DNA of 11,418 bases, taken from positions 40,985 through 52,402 of the forward strand of contig DBAY01000032.1 in assembly GCA_002291925.1 (NCBI GenBank), written 5' to 3'. The notes beneath the pieces were generated by a model that made no database searches, was not told the DNA's origin, and was given only the letters and a program-made list of their open reading frames with translations. The position numbers were made by a program, and so were the translations under genes. Source of the stretch: Alphaproteobacteria bacterium UBA998. Its GTDB lineage: Bacteria; Pseudomonadota; Alphaproteobacteria; Rickettsiales; UBA998. This document shows, one piece after another, positions 5,947 through 11,418 of this stretch (position 1 is its first letter; each line of letters opens with the position of its first letter).

Positions 5947-7272
5947 CTAAAGAACGCTACCCGTCAAATCGTACGCATCCGCTGCTTGGATCGTCACGTT
6001 CACGATCTGCCCCGGACGCAACGGCTTCTGCGAGGCCACGCGGACGATGCCGTCAATCTCCGGCGCGTCGCCCTGCGTGCGGCCCACCGTGACGCCGTCC
6101 TCATCCTGTCCGTCGATCAACACCGGCAGGGTGCGCCCCACCTTGGCGGCGAGGCGGCTGGCGGAAATTTCCTGCTGCACCTGCATGAAGCGGTGCCAGC
6201 GCTCTTCCTTCACTTCTTCCGGCACCGCGCCTTCCAGCGTATTGGCCACCGCGCCCACCACCGGCTCATATTTGAAGCACCCTGCGCGGTCGATCTGCGC
6301 CTCGCGCATCCAGTCGAGCAGGAAATCGACATCCTCCTCCGTCTCGCCGGGGAAGCCGACGATGAAGGTGGAGCGCAGCGTCAGCTCCGGGCAGATCTCG
6401 CGCCATGCCTTGATGCGCGCCAGCGTCTTCTCCTGCGCGCCGGGGCGGCGCATGGATTTCAGCACTTTGGGGCTCGCATGCTGGAAGGGAATGTCGAGGT
6501 ACGGCAGAATCTTGCCCTCGGCCATCAGCGGGATGACCTCGTCCACATGCGGATAGGGGTACACGTAATGCATCCGCACCCACACGCCGAGCTCCCCCAG
6601 CCCCTGCGCGAGGTCGATGAACTTGGTGCGCCAGCTTCGGTCGCGCCACTGGCTTTCCGCATATTTCACATCGACGCCATACGCGCTGGTATCCTGCGAG
6701 ATGACGAGCAGCTCCTTGACGCCGGACGCCACCAAATTCTCCGCCTCCTTCAGCACGTCACCAATGGGCCGTGAGACGAGATCACCGCGCAATGAGGGGA
6801 TGATGCAGAAGGAGCAGCGGTTGTTGCAGCCCTCGGAAATCTTCAGATACGCATAATGCTTCGGCGTCAGCTTCACGCCCTGCGGGGGCAGCAGGTCGAG
6901 GAACGGGTCATGCGCGGGCGGCACGGCCTCGTGCACCGCGTTCATCACGCTCTCATATTGCTGCGGGCCGGTGATGGCGAGGACGTTCGGATAGTGCTTG
7001 CGAATCTCGTCCGGGTGCGCGCCCAGGCAGCCGGTGACGATCACCTTGCCATTCTCCGCCAGCGCCTCGCCGATGGCGTCGAAGGACTCCTCCCGCGCCG
7101 AGTCGATGAAGCCGCACGTATTCACGATGACGACATCCGCCCCCTCATACTCCGGGGCGAACTGGTACCCTTCCGCCCGTAATTGCGTCAGAATGCGCTC
7201 GGAATCCACCAGCGCCTTCGGGCAGCCAAGGCTGACAAAGCCGACTTTCGGGGCAATCTGGGGCACGGTCAT
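5947..7272 (-). CDS. rimO: Ribosomal protein uS12 methylthiotransferase RimO
   Basis: This 441-aa radical-SAM enzyme adds a methylthio group to a conserved aspartate of ribosomal protein S12 using two [4Fe-4S] clusters. Domain order is canonical. The N-terminal methylthiotransferase domain has cluster cysteines 17, 53 and 82 (in L-G-C-P-K, N-T-C-G-F and T-G-C-L-G). The radical-SAM motif C-x3-C-x2-C is at 149-156, within S-E-G-C-N-N-R-C-S-F-C, and a C-terminal TRAM domain covers about 375-441. The G-C-P-K-x-L-V-D-S-E signature (16-25) separates RimO from its tRNA-modifying relative MiaB. The frame opens 22 codons earlier, but the ATG at 7272 puts the first cysteine motif at the expected distance from the N-terminus. 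A sigma-70-like promoter fits just upstream. Confidence 0.96.
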   Translation of the reverse strand: MTVPQIAPKVGFVSLGCPKALVDSERILTQLRAEGYQFAPEYEGADVVIVNTCGFIDSAREESFDAIGEALAENGKVIVTGCLGAHPDEIRKHYPNVLAITGPQQYESVMNAVHEAVPPAHDPFLDLLPPQGVKLTPKHYAYLKISEGCNNRCSFCIIPSLRGDLVSRPIGDVLKEAENLVASGVKELLVISQDTSAYGVDVKYAESQWRDRSWRTKFIDLAQGLGELGVWVRMHYVYPYPHVDEVIPLMAEGKILPYLDIPFQHASPKVLKSMRRPGAQEKTLARIKAWREICPELTLRSTFIVGFPGETEEDVDFLLDWMREAQIDRAGCFKYEPVVGAVANTLEGAVPEEVKEERWHRFMQVQQEISASRLAAKVGRTLPVLIDGQDEDGVTVGRTQGDAPEIDGIVRVASQKPLRPGQIVNVTIQAADAYDLTGSVL

Positions 7273-7309
7273 GGGGCAATCTTCGCTAAACGACGGTTCA
7301 AGGCCGCTG

Positions 7310-7338
7310 TTTTTACGCGCTTTTGATGGGCTTATCAA
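7310..7338 (-). promoter_or_regulatory. Probable sigma-70 promoter of rimO
   Basis: On the minus strand, TTGATA (7333-7338, five of six consensus bases) is followed after exactly 17 bases by TAAAAA (7310-7315, four of six). This predicts transcription start near 7303 and a leader of about 30 bases before the rimO ATG at 7272. A small TTGAT...ATCAA palindrome overlaps the -35 box. The prediction rests on box match and spacing only. Confidence 0.4.
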
Positions 7339-7346
7339 GCGTTGCT

Positions 7347-7471
7347 GTCATTCCAGCGAAAGCTGGAATCCAGGTTTGTCATGCTGAACTTGTCTCAGCA
7401 TCTTTCACAAAAGGCCCTGAAACAAGTTCAGGGCGACAGGTAAGCTGGATTCCAGCCTTCGCTGGAGTGAC
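7347..7471. repeat. Nested palindromic element (inverted pair around a second repeat)
   Basis: The outer arms, 7347-7374 and 7444-7471, are inverted copies differing at about two of 28 positions. Each arm is itself a hairpin; the left one is TTCCAGC-gaaa-GCTGGAA with a GNRA-type loop. Between them lies a complete second copy (7378-7440) of the double-hairpin repeat found at 1-65, with stems TGCTGA...TCAGCA (7382-7400) and CCCTGAA...TTCAGGG (7415-7433). Together with the terminator this fills most of the 300-base gap between rimO and the annealase gene. No coding sequence is seen in it. Confidence 0.8.
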
Positions 7472-7474
7472 ACC

Positions 7475-7508
7475 AAAAAAACACCGGCCACTCTTATAGT
7501 GGCCGGTG
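7475..7508 (-). terminator. Strong intrinsic terminator of the annealase operon
   Basis: CACCGGCCACT (7482-7492) and AGTGGCCGGTG (7498-7508) form a perfect 11-bp stem with a 5-base loop. On the minus strand the stem is followed immediately by seven T residues (A-run at 7475-7481 on the plus strand). It lies about 65 bases past the annealase stop codon. A further GC palindrome, CGCCGCGG (7520-7527) with CCGCGGCG (7547-7554), lies between stop codon and terminator. Confidence 0.9.
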
Positions 7509-7572
7509 CCTGTTACCTACGCCGCGGCGGGAAGGAGGGGGAACCACCGCGGCGCCATGAAGCGGCGCTTAG

Positions 7573-8361
7573 TTATTGAAGCGCCAACTCCATTTCCGGG
7601 GTGGCCTGGGCGTTGCCGTTGGCCGCAGCTTTACGCTTCCTGGCGGTGGATGAAGCATCCACGCTTTTGGGCGCAGCCGGGGCCGCTCCGGGGGTGGCGT
7701 ATTGGCGCTTCAGCTCCAGCATCTGCGCCTCGTACTGTCCGGCGAGCTGGGGCGCGAGCGCCTTTAGCCGCAGGAAGTTGGGAATCAGTCGCTCACGGGC
7801 GAGGTGATAGGTCGTGGCGTCCTCCACCGACTGGATGGCGAGTTGCATCTCGTCCTCCAGCTCGGCGATCTCGAGGCGCAGGTCACGCTCCTCCTGCTCG
7901 GCCTTCATCGTTTCCTTCAGGCCCTGCACGTAGCGGTTATCGTCGAACTTGCCCATGAACACGTCGGCGGAGAAGCCGAGATAGGACAGGCCCTTGGTGA
8001 TGGCATCGGTGAGGGCCTTCTTTGCGGCGTCCTCGTCGAGATGCTGGCGGCCCGTCTTGTCGACGTTCACGAGCTGGTTCGCCGCACAGACCGAGAACGG
8101 CTCGGATTTCTCGCCGTTCCACACGTACCACAGCTTCACGATGGCAATCGCCAGGTTCTGCTCGAAGCGGTACTCGGCATCGAAGCCCCAGCCCTGCCCC
8201 AGCGGTCCGAACACCTCCGTGGCGCGCTGAATCTGGTAGTAGCTGTCGATGGCCGTGAAGCCGCCGCGCTGGTTGACGTGGCGCGTGTGCGCCGGGTCGG
8301 TGCGCGAGACGGCATCCCACAGCGCCTTGTTGGCCTTCAGTTGTTTCGTATCGGTTTTCAT
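7573..8361 (-). CDS. Rad52-like phage-type single-strand annealing protein (putative)
   Basis: This 262-aa soluble protein resembles a group of phage proteins of the Rad52-type annealase superfamily, which pair complementary single strands during recombination. The conserved core covers about 12-145: W-D-A-V-S-x-T-D-P (15-23), G-G-F-T-A-I-D (33-39), A-T-E-V-F-G-P-L-G-x-G-W-G (47-59), A-K-K-A-L-T-D-A-I-T-K-G-L-S-Y-L-G-F (113-130) and a D-D-N-R-Y-V end (140-145). The order and spacing match eukaryotic Rad52, which has N-E-M-F-G-x-N-G-W, then A-x-T-D-G-L-K-R-A-L-x-x-F-G, then D-x-D-Y-L. Residues 147-225 look like coiled coil, and the tail is Ala/Lys-rich. AAGGAG (8370-8375) lies 8 bases before the ATG, which overlaps the upstream stop as ATGA. 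The family call is by motif pattern and needs a profile search. Confidence 0.65.
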   Translation of the reverse strand: MKTDTKQLKANKALWDAVSRTDPAHTRHVNQRGGFTAIDSYYQIQRATEVFGPLGQGWGFDAEYRFEQNLAIAIVKLWYVWNGEKSEPFSVCAANQLVNVDKTGRQHLDEDAAKKALTDAITKGLSYLGFSADVFMGKFDDNRYVQGLKETMKAEQEERDLRLEIAELEDEMQLAIQSVEDATTYHLARERLIPNFLRLKALAPQLAGQYEAQMLELKRQYATPGAAPAAPKSVDASSTARKRKAAANGNAQATPEMELALQ

Positions 8362-8549
8362 GCGTGTAACTCCTTGATGTCGGTGAGGAGGCGATCCAAG
8401 TACTGGCGCGCCTCGTCGAGGTCGTCCCGCAGGCTGACCGCTTCCATGCGGCAGTCACGGGTCAGCTCGTAAAGCGTCCGGGCATCGCTGGAGAGCCCGA
8501 AGGCGCGGAATCCGAGCTCTGCCTCGCGGCTGAACTCATTGTTCTGCAT
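8358..8549 (-). CDS. Small helical protein of unknown function, first gene of annealase operon
   Basis: This 63-aa acidic protein has no recognised family. Residues 22-61 (A-R-T-L-Y-E-L-T then L-R-D-D-L-D-E-A-R-Q-Y-L-D-R-L-L) have heptad-like leucine spacing, suggesting a helical hairpin or coiled coil and hence protein-protein contact. The start at 8549 is supported by AGGAG (8559-8563) 9 bases upstream; the open frame continues 16 codons further but has no better start. Its TGA overlaps the annealase ATG in a four-base ATGA, so translation of the two is probably coupled. A role as partner or regulator of the annealase is inference from this arrangement alone. Confidence 0.7.
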   Translation of the reverse strand: MQNNEFSREAELGFRAFGLSSDARTLYELTRDCRMEAVSLRDDLDEARQYLDRLLTDIKELHA

Positions 8550-8736
8550 AAGTCTAGACTCCTGTTGCGCCCCGCCTGCCAGAGACAGGAAGAGCATCGT
8601 GGCCTTCGCGGAAGGTCACGGTTGGGTGGACACAAGTTTGGCTGACAGAACCGGCTCGTCGGTGTAGAAGGAGGCGCGTAAATGCGGCGCTTTGGCCTCG
8701 ACAGGGCGACGGATTGGCGGCGGGGAAACGCCGTGT
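8550..8736. other. Non-coding leader region of annealase operon
   Basis: I see no convincing gene in this stretch. A 101-aa minus-strand frame that crosses it is Ser/Arg/Pro-rich and lacks a start signal. The main structure is an inverted repeat with arms 8596-8607 and 8611-8622 around a 3-base GCG loop. All 12 positions pair in plus-strand RNA when two G-U pairs are allowed; in minus-strand RNA those two positions become mismatches. A smaller CGGCG...CGCCG hairpin lies near 8717-8733. Confidence 0.5.
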
Positions 8737-8779
8737 ATTCTGTATGATTCTGTATAGCAGAAAACACTGTTCATTTAAA
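8737..8779 (-). promoter_or_regulatory. Promoter of annealase operon with direct-repeat operator
   Basis: On the minus strand an extended -10, TG-C-TATACA (-10 hexamer 8751-8756), lies 17 bases from a TTTAAA -35 (8774-8779). Two identical 9-base copies, ATTCTGTAT on the plus strand (8737-8745 and 8747-8755), are spaced exactly 10 bp apart. One of them covers the -10 box. This phasing puts both on the same face of the helix and suggests a repressor or activator site. The predicted leader before the 63-aa gene is about 190 bases. Confidence 0.4.
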
Positions 8780-8790
8780 GGAAAAACAGC

Positions 8791-8844
8791 ATGAATTTCA
8801 ATATTTTACGCTTGTTTTCCGCGTTATTTTCCAAGGCCTTATGA
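8791..8844 (+). CDS. Possible 17-codon leader ORF coupled to the pseudouridine synthase
   Basis: An ATG at 8791 has AAAGGA (8777-8782) 8 bases upstream, a better ribosome-binding site than the one before the next gene. It opens a 17-codon frame ending in TGA at 8842-8844. That stop overlaps the pseudouridine synthase ATG (8841) as ATGA. The peptide, M-N-F-N-I-L-R-L-F-S-A-L-F-S-K-A-L, is short and hydrophobic with one Arg and one Lys. The region is much more AT-rich than the genes around it. Translation is inferred from the start signal and overlap only; it may equally be untranslated leader. Confidence 0.35.
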   Translation: MNFNILRLFSALFSKAL

Positions 8845-9539
8845 GCCGCCTTTTCGCCCCTGATTTCCTGCTCTCCCGACTGCTCCACCGCGACGGGCTG
8901 ATGCTCATCATCGATAAGCCTGCGGGCCTGCCTGTGCATGCCGGACCGAAGAGCGGTGACAATCTGGAAAACTACTTCGACGCCCTGCGTTTCGGGCTGC
9001 CGACCCCCCCCGCCCTTGCCCACCGACTTGACCGCGACACCAGCGGCTGCCTGATTCTCGGCCGCCACCGCAAGGCGCTCAGCAAACTGGGAAAACTCTT
9101 CCAGAACGGCAAGATTGAGAAAACCTACTGGGCTCTTCTGCGCGGCGTCCCCGCCGAGCGCACCGGCCGCATCGACCTGCCCCTGCGCAAGCGCAGCGAC
9201 AATCCCAAAAGTTGGTGGATGGAAGCGCATCCGGAGGGAATGCCCGCCGTCACGGATTACGAGGTGATGGGCGAGGCGAACGGCCTGAGCTGGGTCGCCT
9301 TCTACCCCCGCACGGGCCGCACGCACCAGATCCGCGTCCACGCGCAATCCCTCGGCTGCCCCATCGTCGGCGACCCCGTCTACGGCACCGAGGAAGACAA
9401 AGCCCCCGGCCAACGCCTGCATCTGCATGCCCGCAGCCTCGTGGTGCCCATCTCCGTCAACAAGGACCCCATCCGCGCCGAGGCTCCGCCCCCGCCGCAT
9501 ATGGACGCCGCCTTGAGGGCCTGCGGATATTCCGGCTGA
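8841..9539 (+). CDS. RluA-family RNA pseudouridine synthase
   Basis: This 232-aa protein converts specific uridines in rRNA or tRNA to pseudouridine. The RluA-family catalytic motif H-R-L-D-R-D-T-S-G is at 61-69, with Asp64 as the catalytic aspartate. An earlier D-K-P-A-G-L-P-V-H block (25-33) and the later R-T-G-R-T-H-Q-I-R-V-H block (157-167) and P-I-V-G-D-P-V-Y-G block (174-182) complete the family core. There is no N-terminal S4 domain, as in RluA and TruC and unlike RluC and RluD, so the target RNA cannot be assigned. Its own ribosome-binding site is a weak AAGG 5 bases before the ATG, which overlaps the stop of the 17-codon leader ORF. It lies divergent from the annealase operon. Confidence 0.92.
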   Translation: MSRLFAPDFLLSRLLHRDGLMLIIDKPAGLPVHAGPKSGDNLENYFDALRFGLPTPPALAHRLDRDTSGCLILGRHRKALSKLGKLFQNGKIEKTYWALLRGVPAERTGRIDLPLRKRSDNPKSWWMEAHPEGMPAVTDYEVMGEANGLSWVAFYPRTGRTHQIRVHAQSLGCPIVGDPVYGTEEDKAPGQRLHLHARSLVVPISVNKDPIRAEAPPPPHMDAALRACGYSG

Positions 9540-9564
9540 TCCCGCCAATCGAAGCCTTATCCCA

Positions 9565-9595
9565 CTCCCGGCAAGGTGGCTAAAACAACCGGGAG
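9565..9595 (+). promoter_or_regulatory. Hairpin masking the Shine-Dalgarno of the PNPOx-like gene
   Basis: CTCCCGG (9565-9571) is the exact inverse of CCGGGAG (9589-9595), with a 17-base spacer. The right arm contains the GGGAG ribosome-binding site (9591-9595) that lies 6 bases before the ATG at 9602. If folded, the RNA would hide the site. No T-run follows, so this is not a standard terminator for the upstream gene. Confidence 0.4.
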
Positions 9596-9601
9596 CACAA
9601 C

Positions 9602-10111
9602 ATGACCGAGGTCGTCAGCGATTTCGACAGCCGCCACAAAGTGTGGGAGATGATTAAAGATATCCGTGTCTGCCAGATGGTGACACGGGATGTGGACGGC
9701 CACCTGCACGCCCGCCCGATGGTGGCGCAGCAGGAGCGCTTCGACGGCGAGCTGTGGTTCTTCACTTGGGCGCATTCGGAGAAGGTGAAGGAAATCGAGA
9801 CCTACCCGCACGTGGCCCTCAGCTACAGCGACCCGAAGCAGCAGAATTACGTCTCGGTCAGCGGCCGCGCACGCCTCGTGCTGGACCGCGCACGCATGGA
9901 GGAATTCTGGGCCGAGCCGCTGCGCACCTGGTTCCCCAAGGGCATCGATGACCCCAACATGGCGCTCATCTGCGTCACCATCGAGAGCGCCGAATACTGG
10001 GACAGCCCTTCGAGCACCGTGGTCTATGCCTACGGCTACGCAAAGGCTCGCCTGACGGGCAAAGCACCTAATCCGGGCGAGAACAAGATCGTCGAATTCG
10101 AGACGGCCTGA
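9602..10111 (+). CDS. PNPOx-like FMN-binding general stress family protein
   Basis: This 169-aa cytosolic protein has the split-barrel fold of pyridoxamine-phosphate-oxidase-like proteins annotated as general stress protein 26. Visible features are H-A-R-P-M (36-40), the E-L-W-F-F-T strand (50-55) followed by S-E-K-V (59-62), the Y-V-S-V-S-G strand (83-88) and the family's A-E-Y-W-D-S stretch (130-135). Members bind FMN, F420 or related cofactors. Most have no proven reaction, so a true PNPO activity should not be assumed. The start is supported by GGGAG 6 bases upstream, within a possible masking hairpin. It follows the pseudouridine synthase by 62 bases and ends at a bidirectional terminator. 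Confidence 0.88.
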   Translation: MTEVVSDFDSRHKVWEMIKDIRVCQMVTRDVDGHLHARPMVAQQERFDGELWFFTWAHSEKVKEIETYPHVALSYSDPKQQNYVSVSGRARLVLDRARMEEFWAEPLRTWFPKGIDDPNMALICVTIESAEYWDSPSSTVVYAYGYAKARLTGKAPNPGENKIVEFETA

Positions 10112-10134
10112 GTTTCCGGTGGCCGCTTATAAAC

Positions 10135-10171
10135 AAAAATCCCCGGAATGACATCCATTCCAGGGATTTTT
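10135..10171. terminator. Bidirectional intrinsic terminator between convergent genes
   Basis: AAAAATCCC-c-GGAATG (10135-10150) pairs with CATTCC-a-GGGATTTTT (10156-10171) around a 5-base ACATC loop, with one mismatch in a 16-position stem. The A-run on one side and T-run on the other make it work in both directions. It serves the PNPOx-like gene on the plus strand and the 376-aa gene on the minus strand, whose stop codon is 15 bases away. Confidence 0.92.
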
Positions 10172-10185
10172 ACTGCTGTACAGGA

Positions 10186-11316
10186 TTAACGCGGGCCACC
10201 GCCACCCGGGGCACTGCCGCCACCGCCAGAGCCAGGAGCGCCTGGGCCACCACCCAGGCTTGGGGAATCCTTGGCAATAGGCGTGCTTGCTGCCATCAAA
10301 TGCCCAAGCGCAGCAAGTGCTGAGGCCTCACTCGCGCTCGAAGCCTGTCCTGCACTCACCCCTGCACTTTGCAGGCGTTGGCCAATAGAAGCCGCAGCAT
10401 CGTCGCCTCCCAAGCTGCTGAGGCCAGAAATCCGGCCATCGCTACCCAATGCGTCGCGAACAGCGCGCGTCGCTTCGACCCGGCTTGAACGGCGGTTGGC
10501 GCCGACGGCCTGCGTATTCCCCCGCCGCTCGACGGTTTGAGAAGAGTCGGTCGATTGACGGACGACCGCCTCACCATCGACAATGGGGCGCGTGGTGTTG
10601 GCGCTGGAAGGTCGATGAAGCTGAAAGCCCGCGGCCATTTCGGCAGGCTGGTTATTGGGAAGATACTCAAGCTGACCCGTTTGCGGATTGATGGCCTGCT
10701 GGGCCGGCTCCATCATGGTGCGGGCCGGAATGATGGCACCATTGGCGAGCTGTTCGCGCGGTCCGCGGCCGGCAAGCGCTTCGAATTGCGCGGTCGCCCG
10801 GATTACGGTAAGCGCGTTCTCATCCGCCCTCCGCCCGCGATCAATAATGATGTCCGGCGGCACCTGAAGATTGCCGTCAACGATGCGAATGAGCTCGCGG
10901 CGGCCGCGGGGCGTCGTCACCATGAAAGGAGCCCCCGTGGACAGACCGCCTTCACGCAGGATCTCACCAGCGGGCTGCTGTGCGGAAGACTGTGGAGATG
11001 CACGTTCCTGCGCTCGAGACGGAGCAGCAGTCGGCTGCCTGTCACGACTACCTGTAAGGCCTTGGGCTTCATTGAGCAGCCCGTCAAGCGCCGTAGTTTC
11101 CAAACGGCCGTTATTTACCCGGCCAAAACCGCGGAGCGCCGTTTGCGTGGCACGGGAATTCAGGTTGCCATCGTCGCTGATCTCCCGGCCCGTTACATCG
11201 CTCAAAAGGCGCTGGATGGCAGCATTATAATTCAGAAGCGCGTCCCCCCCGGCGGGGCGTTGGTTTTCTCTGAGAAAAGCAATATCTGCGTTGATACGGT
11301 TGACATCACGGCTCAT
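10186..11316 (-). CDS. Uncharacterised 376-aa protein with Gly/Pro-rich tail
   Basis: I do not recognise this protein. Residues 27-85 are helical, with a D-D-G-N-L-N-S-R-A-T-Q-T-A-L core (48-61) and a second N-G-R-L-E-T-T-A-L (69-77). This faintly recalls peptidoglycan-binding-domain-1 repeats (D-G-x-x-G-x-x-T-x-x-A-L) but lacks the usual Phe-Gln ending. A Gln/Ser/Pro/Ala-rich linker spans 88-120. A more ordered segment with beta-like stretches (F-M-V-T-T-P, L-I-R-I-V, D-I-I-I-D-R) covers 128-235. After polar residues and an Ala-rich helical stretch (280-345), the protein ends in about 23 mostly Gly/Pro/Ser residues. There is no signal peptide or membrane segment. GGAG lies 9 bases before the ATG, and the gene ends at a bidirectional terminator. 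Secretion by a non-Sec route or a structural role would be speculation. Confidence 0.75.
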   Translation of the reverse strand: MSRDVNRINADIAFLRENQRPAGGDALLNYNAAIQRLLSDVTGREISDDGNLNSRATQTALRGFGRVNNGRLETTALDGLLNEAQGLTGSRDRQPTAAPSRAQERASPQSSAQQPAGEILREGGLSTGAPFMVTTPRGRRELIRIVDGNLQVPPDIIIDRGRRADENALTVIRATAQFEALAGRGPREQLANGAIIPARTMMEPAQQAINPQTGQLEYLPNNQPAEMAAGFQLHRPSSANTTRPIVDGEAVVRQSTDSSQTVERRGNTQAVGANRRSSRVEATRAVRDALGSDGRISGLSSLGGDDAAASIGQRLQSAGVSAGQASSASEASALAALGHLMAASTPIAKDSPSLGGGPGAPGSGGGGSAPGGGGPR

Positions 11317-11418
11317 GGGGGCTCTCCAATTATCAAAGTGCGGATGCCCCTAATTTACTCAATTCCCGTGAGTTTAGTGTTAAGGTTTTGTGAAAGTTGG
11401 CATTGTCCCATTAAGATA
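11317..11418. other. AT-rich region upstream of the 376-aa gene
   Basis: This roughly 100-base stretch is markedly AT-richer than the genes and presumably holds the minus-strand promoter of the 376-aa gene, followed by its Shine-Dalgarno (GGAG near 11325-11328). A TTGATAAT stretch on the minus strand resembles a -10 box but lies close to the ribosome-binding site, and no well-spaced -35 was found. A short ACTCA...TGAGT palindrome is present. No gene is seen before the window ends. Confidence 0.4.

Noticed and set aside
5986..6774. Plus-strand frame of 262 codons opposite rimO
   Set aside because: It is an Arg/His/Leu-rich shadow of rimO, which carries all six cluster cysteines.
7347..7471. 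CRISPR array or IS element
   Set aside because: The repeats are inverted and nested, with no regular direct repeats and spacers, and there is no transposase frame.
7506..7958. Plus-strand 150-codon frame after the terminator hairpin
   Set aside because: Arg/Pro/Trp-rich, antisense to the annealase gene, no start signal.
7804..8472. Plus-strand frame of 222 codons opposite the annealase operon
   Set aside because: The minus-strand genes have good ribosome-binding sites and conserved motifs; this frame has neither.
8462..8767. Minus-strand 101-codon frame across the leader region
   Set aside because: Ser/Arg/Pro-rich, overlaps the 63-aa gene in another frame and starts upstream of the predicted promoter -10 without a ribosome-binding site.

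Overview
The window is a GC-rich bacterial chromosome segment with ordinary housekeeping and transport genes. Gene content, GC-rich codons and palindromic intergenic repeats beginning GTCATT/GTCATG suggest a proteobacterium, most likely an alphaproteobacterium. That is inference; no rRNA or other marker is present to settle it. There are thirteen credible protein genes plus one possible 17-codon leader ORF. No tRNA, rRNA, CRISPR array, insertion sequence or integrase was seen.

Layout: 1-172 holds two adjacent palindromic repeats. A TauE/SafE-type permease (186-962, +) overlaps the 3' end of an uncharacterised gene (953-1435, -). That gene diverges from a tight pair, a Sad/YneI-type succinate-semialdehyde dehydrogenase and an MscS-family channel (1532-4048, +, 3-base gap). 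Next come the ammonium transporter amtB (4130-5464) and the SMR guanidinium exporter gdx/sugE (5527-5847), both on +, with a perfect 9-bp hairpin just before gdx. Two palindromes separate gdx from convergent rimO (5947-7272, -). Upstream of rimO are a likely sigma-70 promoter and a nested palindromic element (7347-7471).

The most unusual part is 7475-8779. A two-gene minus-strand operon encodes a 63-aa protein and a Rad52-like single-strand annealing protein of the kind seen in phages. It has good ribosome-binding sites, an ATGA start/stop overlap, a strong intrinsic terminator and a promoter overlapped by a 10-bp-phased direct repeat. No phage structural, lysis or integration gene is nearby, so it looks like an isolated or domesticated phage-type recombination module.

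The right part has an RluA-family pseudouridine synthase (8841-9539, +), possibly translationally coupled to the 17-codon ORF, and a PNPOx-like FMN/general stress protein (9602-10111, +) whose Shine-Dalgarno may be masked by a hairpin. A bidirectional terminator follows, then a convergent uncharacterised 376-aa protein (10186-11316, -) with a Gly/Pro-rich tail. Apart from the transport genes (with amtB and gdx both handling nitrogen compounds) and the annealase operon, the genes show no obvious common pathway.
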